DNA of 64,000 bases from Chrysophaeum taylorii (lineage: Eukaryota; Sar; Pelagophyceae; Pelagomonadales; Pelagomonadaceae). The notes under the pieces are model-generated. The model saw nothing but the letters and a program-made list of their open reading frames with translations. It ran no database searches and had not been told where the DNA came from. Position numbers and translations under genes: made by a program. Shown here piece after piece: positions 40,630-50,787 of this stretch. Positions within the stretch are counted from its first letter, which is position 1; every line of letters begins with the position of its first letter. Where the stretch lies: the NCBI GenBank assembly GCA_029834535.1, contig JAQMWT010000344.1:558001-622000 (forward strand), in the 5' to 3' direction.

Positions 40630-41410
40630 TCATCTCCACGGAGAGCGGCTTCGCGTCGGAGCGGTGCGGACCGACGCGTATCGGCTGGCAGGTTTGCGTG
40701 TACGCCGGTTCGGCGGCGAAACGACACTTCCCGAAGTGGCTGTAGTCTGTAGGACCTCCGGTTCATCAGGGTATCCAAGTCGGGCACCGAAGGCCTCCTG
40801 AAGAGTCGGGCAGGCCTTGTTGACCTCCTGGAAATTGAGCGGATGGCTCGAGATCATAAGACGTTTGCGGTCAGTACCGGTGTTGTCGCGGAGAAGACGG
40901 TGACGTACACGTATAGGTACTGTCGAACGACGTGCAGTAGGAGCGAAGGTTCTTGCTCTACTAGCCAGCACCGCACACCGGACATTCGAAAGAGGTTGGC
41001 GGTCCAGTTCGTGGCGGTGACTCCTTCTCCAACATGGCGTAAGGTCAGATTCGCGCGAGATGAGGACACAGGGAGGTGTGCCCACGACAAACGAGTTCGA
41101 CCATTCTTCTCGCTGCAGATAGTTATCGATCAGCTGTAGCGTGGTCTTGTACTGCCCGCAGAGCGTGTGCTTGACTACCGGTATGTGGGGGAAGTTGGCC
41201 TTATGAACCTTGAGCGCGGTTGCGGTTGCGACGAATCGATGCCAAAGGCGACACGGTAGGAGGTGCCGTGGCGCTCGTCGGCGCGCTGTATTCCGAGGGT
41301 TCCTCCGCCCATGCCGGCGAAGAGCATCACAACATTGGTGTAGGTGAAAGGGCTCCAATGGAGTCGGCTGTGGCGCAGCAGAATAGCATCTCGAATCTCC
41401 TCGCGGGAGG
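40630..41410 (-). mobile_element. Part of the retroelement: cytosine-5 DNA methyltransferase-like domain
   Basis: Fossil part, located between the protease and the reverse transcriptase. Visible signatures: a SAM-binding motif I, VVMLFAGMGGGTLGI, followed by AFGID (motif II); ALKVHKANFPHIPVVKHTL (motif II/III region); VVGTPPC, the Pro-Cys dipeptide of the catalytic motif IV; and a later KRLMISSHPLNFQEV then CPTLQEAFGARLGY segment like motifs VIII to X of C5-methyltransferases. C5-methyltransferases carried in retrotransposons have been reported in dinoflagellates and charophyte algae. The domain is not in one open frame, so activity is not expected from this copy. Confidence 0.75.
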
Positions 41411-41948
41411 TGCGATGGGCGTCTGCGGGTCCATCATCGTCGGAGGTCTTGTCGTCAGAGTCACTGAAGATTGAATCATTTTGGAGCAGCATCGGCCGCT
41501 CGCTGCCGGTTTGTGCTTCATTGCTAGCGATCGACACCCAGAATGATGCGGCACTTGTGGCGTCGGCCGAAGCGTCGACGATAATCGGTGTCACCGTGAG
41601 TTCCCCGGCGCAACTGACAATATCGCCCAGAGCAATTCGATGACCGCGTACGAGGGTGGTGGGCGCGCAATCGGTGGACGAGTGGGTAACTACGGCGGAC
41701 TTCGGGTCGGCGCAGTCGTGCGTTGAACAGGTTCCGGCCACGACCCCGACGTGTTCCATATACGAAGCGGTAGCCACAAAAGCGAGCCCCGAGCTCGTCG
41801 AATGAGAAAGTGTCACGGGCACATTACATGTACGGCCGGGCTGCACCAGTACTGTTCGTTTCGCGTTGGCGCACACTGGTTGGGTCGAAACGCGCGTCAT
41901 CCGGCTGCGGACATCGGGGGCTTCCCCGATCGTCACGCTTGCGAGAGA

Positions 41949-42350
41949 TCAAATCGGTGGTGGCCGGAGCATGTCCTGCATGGTCCACTCCAGCTGCACA
42001 ATCCGCTTGCCGCGATCGAGCTCTGCTTCGGCGATCGCAGTCTGCTGTCTGGCGTAGATTGGCGCGATAATGGGCTCGTTTTCGTATAGCGCACGGTGAG
42101 TCAACGTGGGGGCCGAAACTTTTCGTCCAAGGTAAGTAATCTCTCGCCGCTGGTAGACAGCCTGCGAGTGGTGGAGCAGAATGCGGTTCTTCGGAAAGTC
42201 CACGACCGACCCTAAGGCCTCGATGTCGCGGCAGCCGAGCAGGAAGAGTTTGTTGGTGTCGGCAACGATGGCAACTATGGGCACCGTCATCTCGTCGGTA
42301 ATAGTGACCCGTATGGCGACGCACTCGTCGATCCGAGTTTGAATTTTCAC
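41949..42350 (-). mobile_element. Part of the retroelement: retropepsin-like protease
   Basis: Fossil part. LLGCRDIEALGSVVDFPKN, followed by RILLHH, has the flap-to-C-terminal layout (LLG-x-D...G...V-D...N-x-I) of retroviral-type aspartic proteases in Ty3/gypsy elements. The catalytic DTG-like start could not be placed with confidence. Confidence 0.6.
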
Positions 42351-42730
42351 GAGCTACAGCAGAGTTCCCCGGTCGATTATCAACTTTCCCCCGTCGAAAT
42401 TGGCTACTCGGTCGCGACAATACAAGTCCACGCCACTACAGTGCTGAACTATCGTCCACTGGCGAGGGAGAACACGTGGGCGGGCATAAAAGTCGGCCGT
42501 CCTGGATCCAGGCAGCAAATCGTCTTCAGTCCTCTTTCGACCCGCGCTTCGTAGTCGGGCGAGAGCGCTGCGTGGCAACACAACGGCTCCTGCAGAGCGT
42601 CGTCTCCGGCAACGGGCACGAGGCCGTCATTGGCTTCCATTGTCCTCAGCCAAAGGGTCGTGTCGGCGATTAGCCAGGTCTTCTCTGGGTTGTCGGCCTC
42701 GGGAGGTCGAGGTGGGGGTCGGTTATAGAA

Positions 42731-44670
42731 TCACATGATCTCGAGGGTGTTCATCGGGCGGCTCGGCGCGGGGTCGTCGATCGGTCGCGCCGTCTGCGAG
42801 TCTCGCCTCTCAGTCGAACGCCCATCGCGCTTCTTCAAATTCTTTGCCAAGGGTCGGTCCGCAAAACCGGCCTCGGTACGGCGGTACGCGGGGCCGTAAG
42901 GTCTTGGCGCAACTTTGTAGTCCCCCCCAAACATGCTCTCAGCACGCGGCCGGCATCGTCCGTTCGTCGTCCGCGGCTGCCCGGGATCGTCCGTGCCGTG
43001 TCTTTCCAAAGTTCTTTCCTCCAAGCGGGGAGGTGGTTCCAGCTCCTGTACCTGTTGCTGTGAGGTTTCTTCCCTGCACATGTGGATGGAGGGAACGGAT
43101 TCTTCTGCGTCTGATTCGTCGTCTTGATACGGCTCGTCAGATCTTTCGTCTCCGATGAGCAACGTAGCGTTGCTTTCCGCGCTTTATTGCACCAAAACTT
43201 GCGAAGCTTGGTCGCGCCTCGACGAGGATGGTAGCTGTCGCGGCGATGAGCGGTTCCTCCGCGTCGAGCCCTTTTGCTTCGAAGGTCGTCGTTTCGGCTT
43301 GGACTTCTTCCCGTTTGTCGTCTCCTTCCCTCGGCGCAGTGGGGTCAGCTTCGGCTCCTGCCTCAACTTCTCTTTCGGTTTCGGTTTCAGTTTCAGTTCC
43401 AGTTCCGGGGGGGGTGGGTGGAAAAAAAGGATGCGCCGCCACGGGCGCGTCGGTCGGGTATAGCGCAACGTCGGGTGTCGCGTTGAATTGAATCGTAGTG
43501 ATCCTGGTGGCAAATGCGTCTGAATTGATCTTTTCGGAAGCGTGTGAGTCCTCATCTAAGATGTCGCTGTCCGAGTCGTCGGTGATGAGATCCGGAAGCT
43601 CGTCATCGTAGGCGTCGTATAGGATTGGCTGCGCGGCCCGACTGCGCGTAGCGGCGAGAGATTGGTCGGATTCGTCGTCGGAATCATCGATGAGACTAGG
43701 GATGTCGTCATCGTCGTCAGTTCTGGGCGGAGCGCTCGGGATTTCGATCTCAAATCTGTCGTCAACCGATTCGTCGCGGAGGTAGCGTTCGGCTGCAGGG
43801 CGTACTTTTTCGGCGGCAGCGGCGAGGGCCTCGTCGAGCTCTTTTGCTGGCATCTTGTCGATGACGCAAAGCGCACGGTCGCGTGGACATGGTCTGGTTG
43901 CGAGTCCATCCGACTCGACATAGCGTGGTCGCTCTGGTCTGGTGGAGTCCAGTCATCGAACGTGCCATGGCCGAAGGTTTAAGAAGCGGCGATTGAAGAC
44001 GTGAACACGCAGCCGGCGCTGCCGGTCGTCGTCGAGCTGTCGTAAAGGATCCCGCGTAGTCGACCGGAGGCGCGTCTCGGTCGGGAACACGTTCCAGGCT
44101 GCGATGCAGCTCGTATTCTGGGCCCTCGTGGTCGTCCCGAGCTGTTCTCGTTCGTGCGGGTCGGGTCGATTCGGCACGCGCGCTGCGCCACCGAGATTCT
44201 TCCTCTTGGCGGCGCTCTTGTTCGGCGTGGTTGCGTGACGTTTCTTCTTGACACTCGTCGTCTCGTTTACGGCGTAGGCGCTCACCTCGTTCACGGCGTA
44301 GGCGCTCGTTGGCGGCGCGCCGCTCGTCCTCCCTTTCTCTCTGTTCTCGTCCTAGTCGGTCGTCTTCGCCGCTAAGTTTGTCGATCCTTATCAGAGCGAG
44401 TCGATCTCGACGAATAATCTCTTCTCGTATATCTCGCAGTTCCGCTCGAAAATCATTTTCGTCGTCTCCTTGCTCCTCGGGTTCTTCTTCTGAACGTGAT
44501 GTGTTCGTTGCTGGCCGGGAGGTTCCACTCTCCTCAGGCAGGTCGGCAGCCGTCGGCTCGCGCTCGGTTTCCTCCTCGAGCGCCTCGATGAAGGCCGTGT
44601 AGATGTCCGGCACCGGTATTTCGTCGCGGTTCTCGTTCACGTCTTTCACCTGACAAGCCTGTTGTTTCAA
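42731..44670 (-). mobile_element. Part of the retroelement: gag-like region
   Basis: Fossil part. Arg/Glu-rich coiled sequence (44.5-44.2 kb) and an acidic Ser/Asp region (43.85-43.2 kb) precede the protease, in the place where gag is expected. No zinc knuckle is visible, so the call rests on position and composition. Confidence 0.45.
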
Positions 44671-44700
44671 CGTGCCAACGTGTCTTGCGTGGCCGTCGTT

Positions 44701-45564
44701 GATGCTTGCTCGCGTCCCTCGGCGACTTTCGGGGTCGTGCTTCGACTCTTCTGTCGGCCGAGCTCGTCTTTTTGTGCGAGTCGCGTACTCGCGTTCACGT
44801 CGTTGCGTGCTTGCGCCTGTCCTCTGGCAATGCTAGTCTCGTCCGCGAACTCGAGACGAGGGTGAGCTGGGTGTCGCTTTTGTTCGGCTGGATGCCGGTG
44901 AGGGTGACCTGGGTGATGCTCTGAAAGGTGCTGCTCTTGGCTGCGCGGTCGTGGGCAGTTCGTCAGCTGCCCGCAAAGTTGTTGACGACGCGTCGTCTCC
45001 TTGATGCGGACCTTGATGCATTGCTCCGGCTCGGCGCGAGGTCGTGGTTGATCAGGCCGCGGTTTGCGTCTTCTTTTTTTCCCGCAACGGAATTATGCGG
45101 CTGAGTCCCTTACCCGATATAGATGAGATCTCATATATCCACCACCTGCGACGACATGCAACGGCTTGGACATTATGTCAACGGCTCGGAATAAAACTGT
45201 CGTGTTAATTGATTTTCTTCAACGTCAACGGCTCGAATGCAACGGCCAAGGATCGCACTACGTATACTTGTACTAAGTTGTAGTGCACATGGCCAAAAAA
45301 AAAAAATCGCGAAAGCGATTCGTGAGCTGTCAGTGTTACATAAATAAGCCGCCGAAGTTTTTGTAAATGAAGCAGCTGGGGGCACACCGGGAAAGTTTCT
45401 TAATGAGAATTTGTTTCTCTCCATTGATTTTATCTTTCTCCGGAGTTCGTAGTCTGAACAAAACAAACTACAGTGTAGTATGGTCCCATTTTACGATATT
45501 TTACGTTTGGATCGCGAACGGTCACTGAGTGCGCGCCACGTCCTGAAAGAGACGGCATAGAAGA
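44701..45564. other. Intergenic between the retroelement and the desaturase
   Basis: 864 bp. CAACGGCT-type words recur three to four times at 45.16-45.26 kb, with an A run at 45295-45306. An RNA gene or terminal repeat was not recognised. The last 150 bp are the likely desaturase promoter. Confidence 0.4.
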
Positions 45565-47024
45565 ATGTGCGTCGCCAAGAAAATCGGGCCGGCCATTGGG
45601 TCCGAGATGGTGGCAGTCGAGGACAAAGTGTACGACGTGTCCAAGTTCCGGTCGGCGCATCCCGGCGGACCAATGTTTGTGTCCATGTTCGGCGGTCGCG
45701 ACGCGACGCTCGCCTTCCAGACCTACCATGGTCGGCCATTTCCCCACGACAAGATGAAGGAGTACCTTGTCGGAAGCGTCGACGACCCCGTTGCCCCCGA
45801 TCCCGACCTTGCCGAGCTCCAGGTCAAGGTTCGCGCGGCCGTTGGTGCCGGCCGACCATCTTTGGCGCAAAAAATTAAGGCCGTTACGTTGGTAGTGTCT
45901 GCTGTGCTGCTGGAGCTGTCATGCCTGTGGTCGCGCAACTGGCTCAAATCTTGTGTCCTGGGCCTCTTGTTTGCGCTCATCGGTCTCAATGTTCAACACG
46001 ACTCGAACCACGGGGCAATGCGCTACGGCGGCTGGACTCAGTCGTGGATCGGAGGCTCGCAGCTGATGTGGATCCAAGAACATGTGAGACTCTTCTTCTG
46101 CACCGCACTTCCATTGTCGCGACATGTCGTATGATCCGTCTGGCCGCGCTTCTTCCAGCGCGTCTGGCCGCGAGTACACCAAGTCAGCGGTTTGACGCGT
46201 GACTGTCTGGAAGCACCATGCCTGTCACCTCGTGTTGTTGTTCACCTGTCGTCCGACGTCATTTAGCCTTGAATATAAATGTCTTTTGTCGCTCGTGTGT
46301 TAATTTCGCCTTCCAATTGTGCCCGACCTCGACGTTTTCGGCTTAGGTCGTCCTGCATCACCTCCACACGGGCACCGCGATGGACCCCGATGCGCAGGGC
46401 GTACCCGTGCTTAGGCTCAATGCCGACGATCCGTGGTTCCCCTGGGTCCGGTTTCAGCACTGGTACATACTCATTCTGGAGATGGGGTATGGGGCCATCC
46501 CGCTCTTTGGTTCGTTTTTTGAAGTTCTCGCCTGGCAGCACAAGCTCCAGAAAAAGTACCAACTCTCCGAGCTCGCCAAGCCCTGGCGCCTGCAGAACCT
46601 CGCCATGTCCCTCCTCTTCTACGCGCGTCTCATCGTCATCCCTTATTTTCAAGGTGAACTTCGCAAGGCGATTGCCACGTTTGCAGTGGGCGGCTTTTAC
46701 TTGGCATTTTTTTTCTTTCTGTCCCACAACTTCACCGAAGCGGACTTCACGCAGAATACATTTTTCAAACAGCAGGTCGCGGCGTCCTCCAACGTCGGCG
46801 GATCCTGGCTTAGCTGGATTAACGGTGGTCTCAACTATCAGATTGAACACCATCTCTTCCCACGAATCGCTCACTCGCACTATCCTACCATTGCGCCCAT
46901 CGTCAAGTCGTTCGTCACCGCCAAAGGCGTTCCCTACGTCCATTTCCCCACTGTTTCAGCGAATCTCAAGTCCGTCTTCGCTGGCCTCGAAAAGTTTGGT
47001 TTACCCCCAAAGAAGGATGACTAA
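45565..47024 (+). CDS. Cytochrome-b5 front-end fatty acid desaturase, two exons
   Basis: Exon 1 45565-46083 and exon 2 46347-47024 (263-nt intron 46084-46346, GTGAGA...TTAG, phase 0) give 398 residues. Front-end desaturases (delta-4/5/6/8) introduce double bonds between an existing one and the carboxyl end of long-chain acyl groups in the ER. The N-terminal b5 domain has the haem motif HPGG. His box I is HDSNH. Box II, QEH-VVLHH, is created across the intron. Box III is QIEHH, with Gln as the first ligand as in all front-end enzymes. Membrane helices lie between boxes I and II and in exon 2 (ATFAVGGFYLAFFFFLSHNF). Regioselectivity cannot be read by eye. An in-frame ATG at 45607 is an alternative start. 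Confidence 0.9.
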
Positions 47025-47725
47025 CACTCCCCACAACTCCCTTGCACACGCCCTTTAACGCACTATCAAAAGTCGAAACACCACGGTGGTGTGACACGCC
47101 ATTGTACACATCGACCCTGTTGATTACCTCTGCTTCAGTTTTTGTTCGTTCTTCTGTGCGGTTTATGTTGCACGTTCTCCGCGGTGTTTCTCTAGGCTCT
47201 CGCTCGCTTTGTTGCGCTATCGAGTATTCGCATTTTCCCCTTTCTCCCAATTCACCTCTGCGACGATTACTTCCAGCTTCCTCCTCGGCGACTCATCGCG
47301 CGACATTTCCTCCCTATCGCTTCCGCGCGCCTTAACTGCTTTTCAGCACCTTGTTTTGCCGAGTACTCTCGTCGGCCGCTCGCTCCGTTCGCCTGCTTGC
47401 TTCGCACCCACGTGGCGTACGTCCTCGTCGATTGCGCTCGACTCGGCTCCTTCGCTTGCTGCTTTTGTACAGTTTGTACATAAACACCACGCAATGACCT
47501 CTCGGTGGTTCTTGACGGGCGGATGTTCTTTGTGTGCGTGCTTGTGTGCGGATCGGGTCGTTGGTGTTGTTTGTGCGTAAGGGTTGTTGAACGCCCGGGC
47601 ATAGTATACCCGGATTTTCGAGGGCTGGACTCACGCACATGGGTAGGAAAAAAATTCGGCCAATCAATCTCCGGCGGTGCTGTGTGCTTTGCTGCGCCGT
47701 TAGGAGGTGATACAAAACCCAGGGC

Positions 47726-47770
<45 letters not shown>

Positions 47771-48143
47771 GCCTTCCGTACCAATTACATTTCGCCACAC
47801 CGGGACTTGAGAGTCTATTTAACTCAATGCAGGGCATTCGGTCATAGGTGCTGAGCACCCGCACTGGGGCAGTGGAGCTGTTGAGCCCACGAGTGCGCGG
47901 GTTGTGAAATCCCCCGAGCTCGAGCGACGACGAGGGATTTCGGACCGTGCATGTCGCCAGTTTTTTTGCCACGACTGCGTCGACTGGCACCATCACATGC
48001 TGAGCGCCGTGGCGCTGCGTGTCTATGAAATTGTGACGCAGCTGTCAGGCCACGTCGCAGCCTCTGGCCATGATGGTGCGGCTCTTTCGTAGCTGGTTGG
48101 CGGGCGTTCTCTAGTAGAATGATATCCGACATTATTAAAATAA
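47025..48143. other. 1.1-kb intergenic region
   Basis: Between the desaturase and the SF-assemblin stop. CT-rich sequence at 47.2-47.35 kb. No gene recognised; the open frames on both strands are formed by the repeat at 47.73 kb or have no features. Confidence 0.4.
47724..47772. repeat. (CTGT)n microsatellite
   Basis: About twelve uninterrupted CTGT units. Confidence 0.95.
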
Positions 48144-48968
48144 TCAACCGTTGGTTGTGTCGGGTGAGGTAATTATGGTAAGTGAGCTCTGGAGTTTGTT
48201 GGTGTACTGGTTCATGGCCTTGATAATTTTGTCGTCGAAGAGCTCGCGGCTGGTGATCTCGGCGTCGATTGCTGCCTGGATGGCTTCAATTTCTCGGGCA
48301 GTGACCGCCCAGAGTTGGATGTTGCTGGATCGTCGCGAGGCGACAAGGTGCGTGAGTTCGTTGTGGATTTCCACGAGCTTGGTCTGGCGGACCTTGCGCT
48401 CCTGCGCAAACTTTGCCTCGACTTGGCCCTCGTGTTGTTCCATTTGGGCAATGATCCTGGCCTCGCGCTCGAGGCGGTCCTGGCACTCGCGGTCGAACGC
48501 GGCTTGGAACTCGTCGAGGAGCTTGGAGAGGTGGCAACTTCGTTCGTTGACCTCTTTGTGGATGCGTCGCTTCTCGTCGTCGAAATGAGACTCGATTTCG
48601 CCGGCGCGGCGCTCGAGTTTGTCGAGTCGTTCGTGTACTCGTCGGATTTGGTGTTCGAGGAGCGAGTCGAATGCGGCGTCCGCGCGCTTGAGCTCGGCGT
48701 CGCAGTGCGCGATGAGCTCGCGGTGACCTTGGTCCTGGTGCTTGGCACTCGCCTCCAGTACTTCCTCGAGTCGCTGGATTTCCGCTTTCGTCTCGGCAAT
48801 CTTCTTTACATCTTTTTCGCGCCGTTCCCGCGTCTCCTGGAGCATTGTCTGCTCGAACGGCTCGAACCCCTCCAGTAATTCCTGAAGCTTTTGACCCGTT
48901 GCCATGTTTTTGACATCGGGCATCGCCTCCTGCTTTGTCTCCTTCTTTCGTCGTGCTGGCGCCGTCAT
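48144..48968 (-). CDS. SF-assemblin-like striated-fibre coiled-coil protein
   Basis: 274 residues from the ATG at 48968; the frame upstream of it has no family similarity. SF-assemblins polymerise into the striated microtubule-associated fibres of flagellar roots. The protein is nearly all alpha-helical with a non-helical head (TAPARRKKETKQEAMPDVKN), then a long rod: LQELLEGFEPFEQTMLQET, DAAFDSLLEHQIRRVHERLD, CHLSKLLDEFQAAFDRECQD and EARIIAQMEQHEGQVEAKFA. Length and head-rod plan match SF-assemblin/beta-giardin (about 270-290). It indicates a basal-body root system in this organism. Divergent to the HTTM gene, 120 bp between starts. Confidence 0.82.
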   Translation of the reverse strand: MTAPARRKKETKQEAMPDVKNMATGQKLQELLEGFEPFEQTMLQETRERREKDVKKIAETKAEIQRLEEVLEASAKHQDQGHRELIAHCDAELKRADAAFDSLLEHQIRRVHERLDKLERRAGEIESHFDDEKRRIHKEVNERSCHLSKLLDEFQAAFDRECQDRLEREARIIAQMEQHEGQVEAKFAQERKVRQTKLVEIHNELTHLVASRRSSNIQLWAVTAREIEAIQAAIDAEITSRELFDDKIIKAMNQYTNKLQSSLTIITSPDTTNG

Positions 48969-49088
48969 CGTCCAAGATATTATTATATCTGACGGTTTTT
49001 CCGGACAGAGTTTTTTTTTTTTATTCCGGTGTGGTACGCAGAAGGAGAAAGTCCCTGTGCTGCCGCCAGACGCCGCCGAAGGAATTAA
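48969..49088. promoter_or_regulatory. Divergent promoter region with AT palindrome
   Basis: 120 bp between two start codons. It holds the perfect palindrome arms AGATAT-TATT-ATATCT at 48975-48990, seven bases from the SF-assemblin ATG, and a long T run at 49012-49022. Promoter function is inferred. Confidence 0.45.
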
Positions 49089-50787
49089 ATGTCGAGCGAC
49101 GACGATAAGGTCGCTCGATACGCACGGCTCTGGGGCTGCGCGCAGGTTTTGGAGTGGTGGTTCGGCAATTTGGCGGCACGGAGGCCCTACGACGTGATCC
49201 AGCTGTCGCTTGTCGGCGCGGCCATCGCGGCCCCCACCTCGAAGGGCCTCGTGTGCGCTGCGTTGCTGGCGCGCGTCGGAAACCTGTTCACGCGGTTGCC
49301 GTGCGCGTTTGATGCGGAAGTCCTCTCGTCGCTGAGCGACGCGACGGTTTTCCTCGCGATCGTCACCCAGCGCGTCCGGTCGCTGCCCGAGACGACGCGC
49401 TGGCAATTAGCCACGTTTTACTTCGCCGCTGGGTTTCTCAAGGTCAACACGAGCTTCCTCGAGCCCACGACGTCGTGCGCCAGCACCTATTTTATCCAGA
49501 TCCTCGACGTCCTCGCCCTCCCGACCCTCGCGCCATTCGCTTTCCGGCTCGCGGGCCTCGCGACGATAGCGTTGGAGTGCGGCATCGGCGTCTCGTTTGC
49601 CGTTTCGCCGCGCCTCGCTGTCTTTCTCGCCGTGTCGCTGCACGCCGGCATCGCGATCACCCCGCCGCCAAACAACATAAGCGGCTTTGGCGTCATCTGC
49701 GCCGTTCGGTGCTTTTGGGTCCTCGGCGGACCGCCGCGCCTATCTCCCGGCTTGCTCGCGGGCGCCGCCGCCGCGGCCGCCGTCCTCGGTGGCCTCACGA
49801 GCACGCTCCACGGGATCCCGTCCCCGCAGATACCTTTTGTGCCACCTCTCGACTACCCCGCCGTCGTTTTTGGCGCACTCGCGTTTCTTTGCCTCGCGAC
49901 GAAGCCGGAGCCCGGCGAGCGCGACTCGACACTCCTCGCCCTCGGCGTCGCCGGGGTGGCCCTCTGGTGCTACGTGCCCATCATCCTCGGCCTGATGGAC
50001 GGGGCCTCGCCAAATATGCGTGTGCGACAAAGTCGCCACCGAGTCACTTCTTTCTTCGCAGGTTTTCAAACTTGCGCATGTCGGGCGGCACCAACCACCT
50101 CCTCGGATTGCCCACGGGCCTCCTCCAACAGTGGTACGCCGACGACAAGACCTCCGTCTTCTCCGGCGGTGTCCTGCGGTGAGTACTACGCAAATTATTG
50201 CCGACAGACAGGCTGACTGACGAAAGGTGCCTCGCAGCGTCGACGCGTCGAATTCAACGCTCCTCAACGCGCTTCATCCGGCCGAGCTGACGCCCATCCT
50301 CGCCGACGGCGCCCGGCGCCTCCTTCGCGAAAACGGAAACTCGGGGCGATTTTGGAACCCCGCCGTCGCGAGCATCATCGGCCACAATCTCATTCCTAAC
50401 CCGTCGTTCGACCTCCGCTACACGTTGCCCGCGTACGAACTTTTCCGCGCGCTCCGGTTGACCTCGGAGCCTTTGGATCTCACCTTCTCCAAGCTTCCCG
50501 GCGCTGTGGGCGACGAGGCCTGGCGTCGCGGCGATCGAGGCATTCAACGTACCGTCAACCTCCAGTTCTCGCCCCGTTTCCCCGCGGTCGTCAATTGCAC
50601 GGTCCTCTCGGCGTCGCGCCCCTGCGACGATGACGACCTCTTCTTCCAGGACTTTATCGACGCGCCACCGACCCTCCTGAATCAGCTCGGACGCGCCTTG
50701 CTCAGCTGGAACTCCTACGTCATCCTTCCCCGTGAGGGCCCGACGAATTCCCTCGCCCCAGACGAGCTCCCCTGTTACGGTTCCTGA
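49089..50787 (+). CDS. HTTM/vitamin-K-gamma-carboxylase-like membrane protein, three exons
   Basis: Exons 49089-50017, 50062-50178 and 50238-50787 give 531 residues. About eight hydrophobic helices; FYFAAGFLKVNTSFLEP and LAVSLHAGIAITPPPNNISGF, followed by MFSNLRMSGGTNHLLGLPTG and a lumenal C-terminal domain, fit the horizontally transferred transmembrane (HTTM) family related to vitamin-K-dependent gamma-carboxylase. The reaction here is unknown. The conserved MFSNLR is restored only if the 44-nt intron 50018-50061 uses a GC donor (AT|GCGTGT...GCAG|G); the neighbouring GT sites give the wrong frame. The second intron (50179-50237, 59 nt) has a GTGAGT donor. Divergent to SF-assemblin. Confidence 0.75.

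Larger units (their letters stand above)
36800..44700 (-). mobile_element. Ty3/gypsy-like retroelement fossil carrying a DNA methyltransferase-like domain
   Basis: Read on the minus strand, the order is gag-like (about 44.7-42.7 kb), aspartic protease-like (about 42.35-41.95), an acidic linker, cytosine-5 methyltransferase-like (about 41.4-40.6), reverse transcriptase (about 39.95-39.0), RNase H (about 38.95-38.5) and integrase with C-terminal domain (about 38.5-36.8). RT before integrase places it with Ty3/gypsy elements. The element is broken: coding parts are spread over several frames, with roughly ten interruptions. Terminal repeats were not recognised on either side, so its exact ends and its age from LTR divergence cannot be given. 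It is probably moderately old, as motifs are still readable. It lies between cyclin L and the desaturase gene. Confidence 0.85.
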
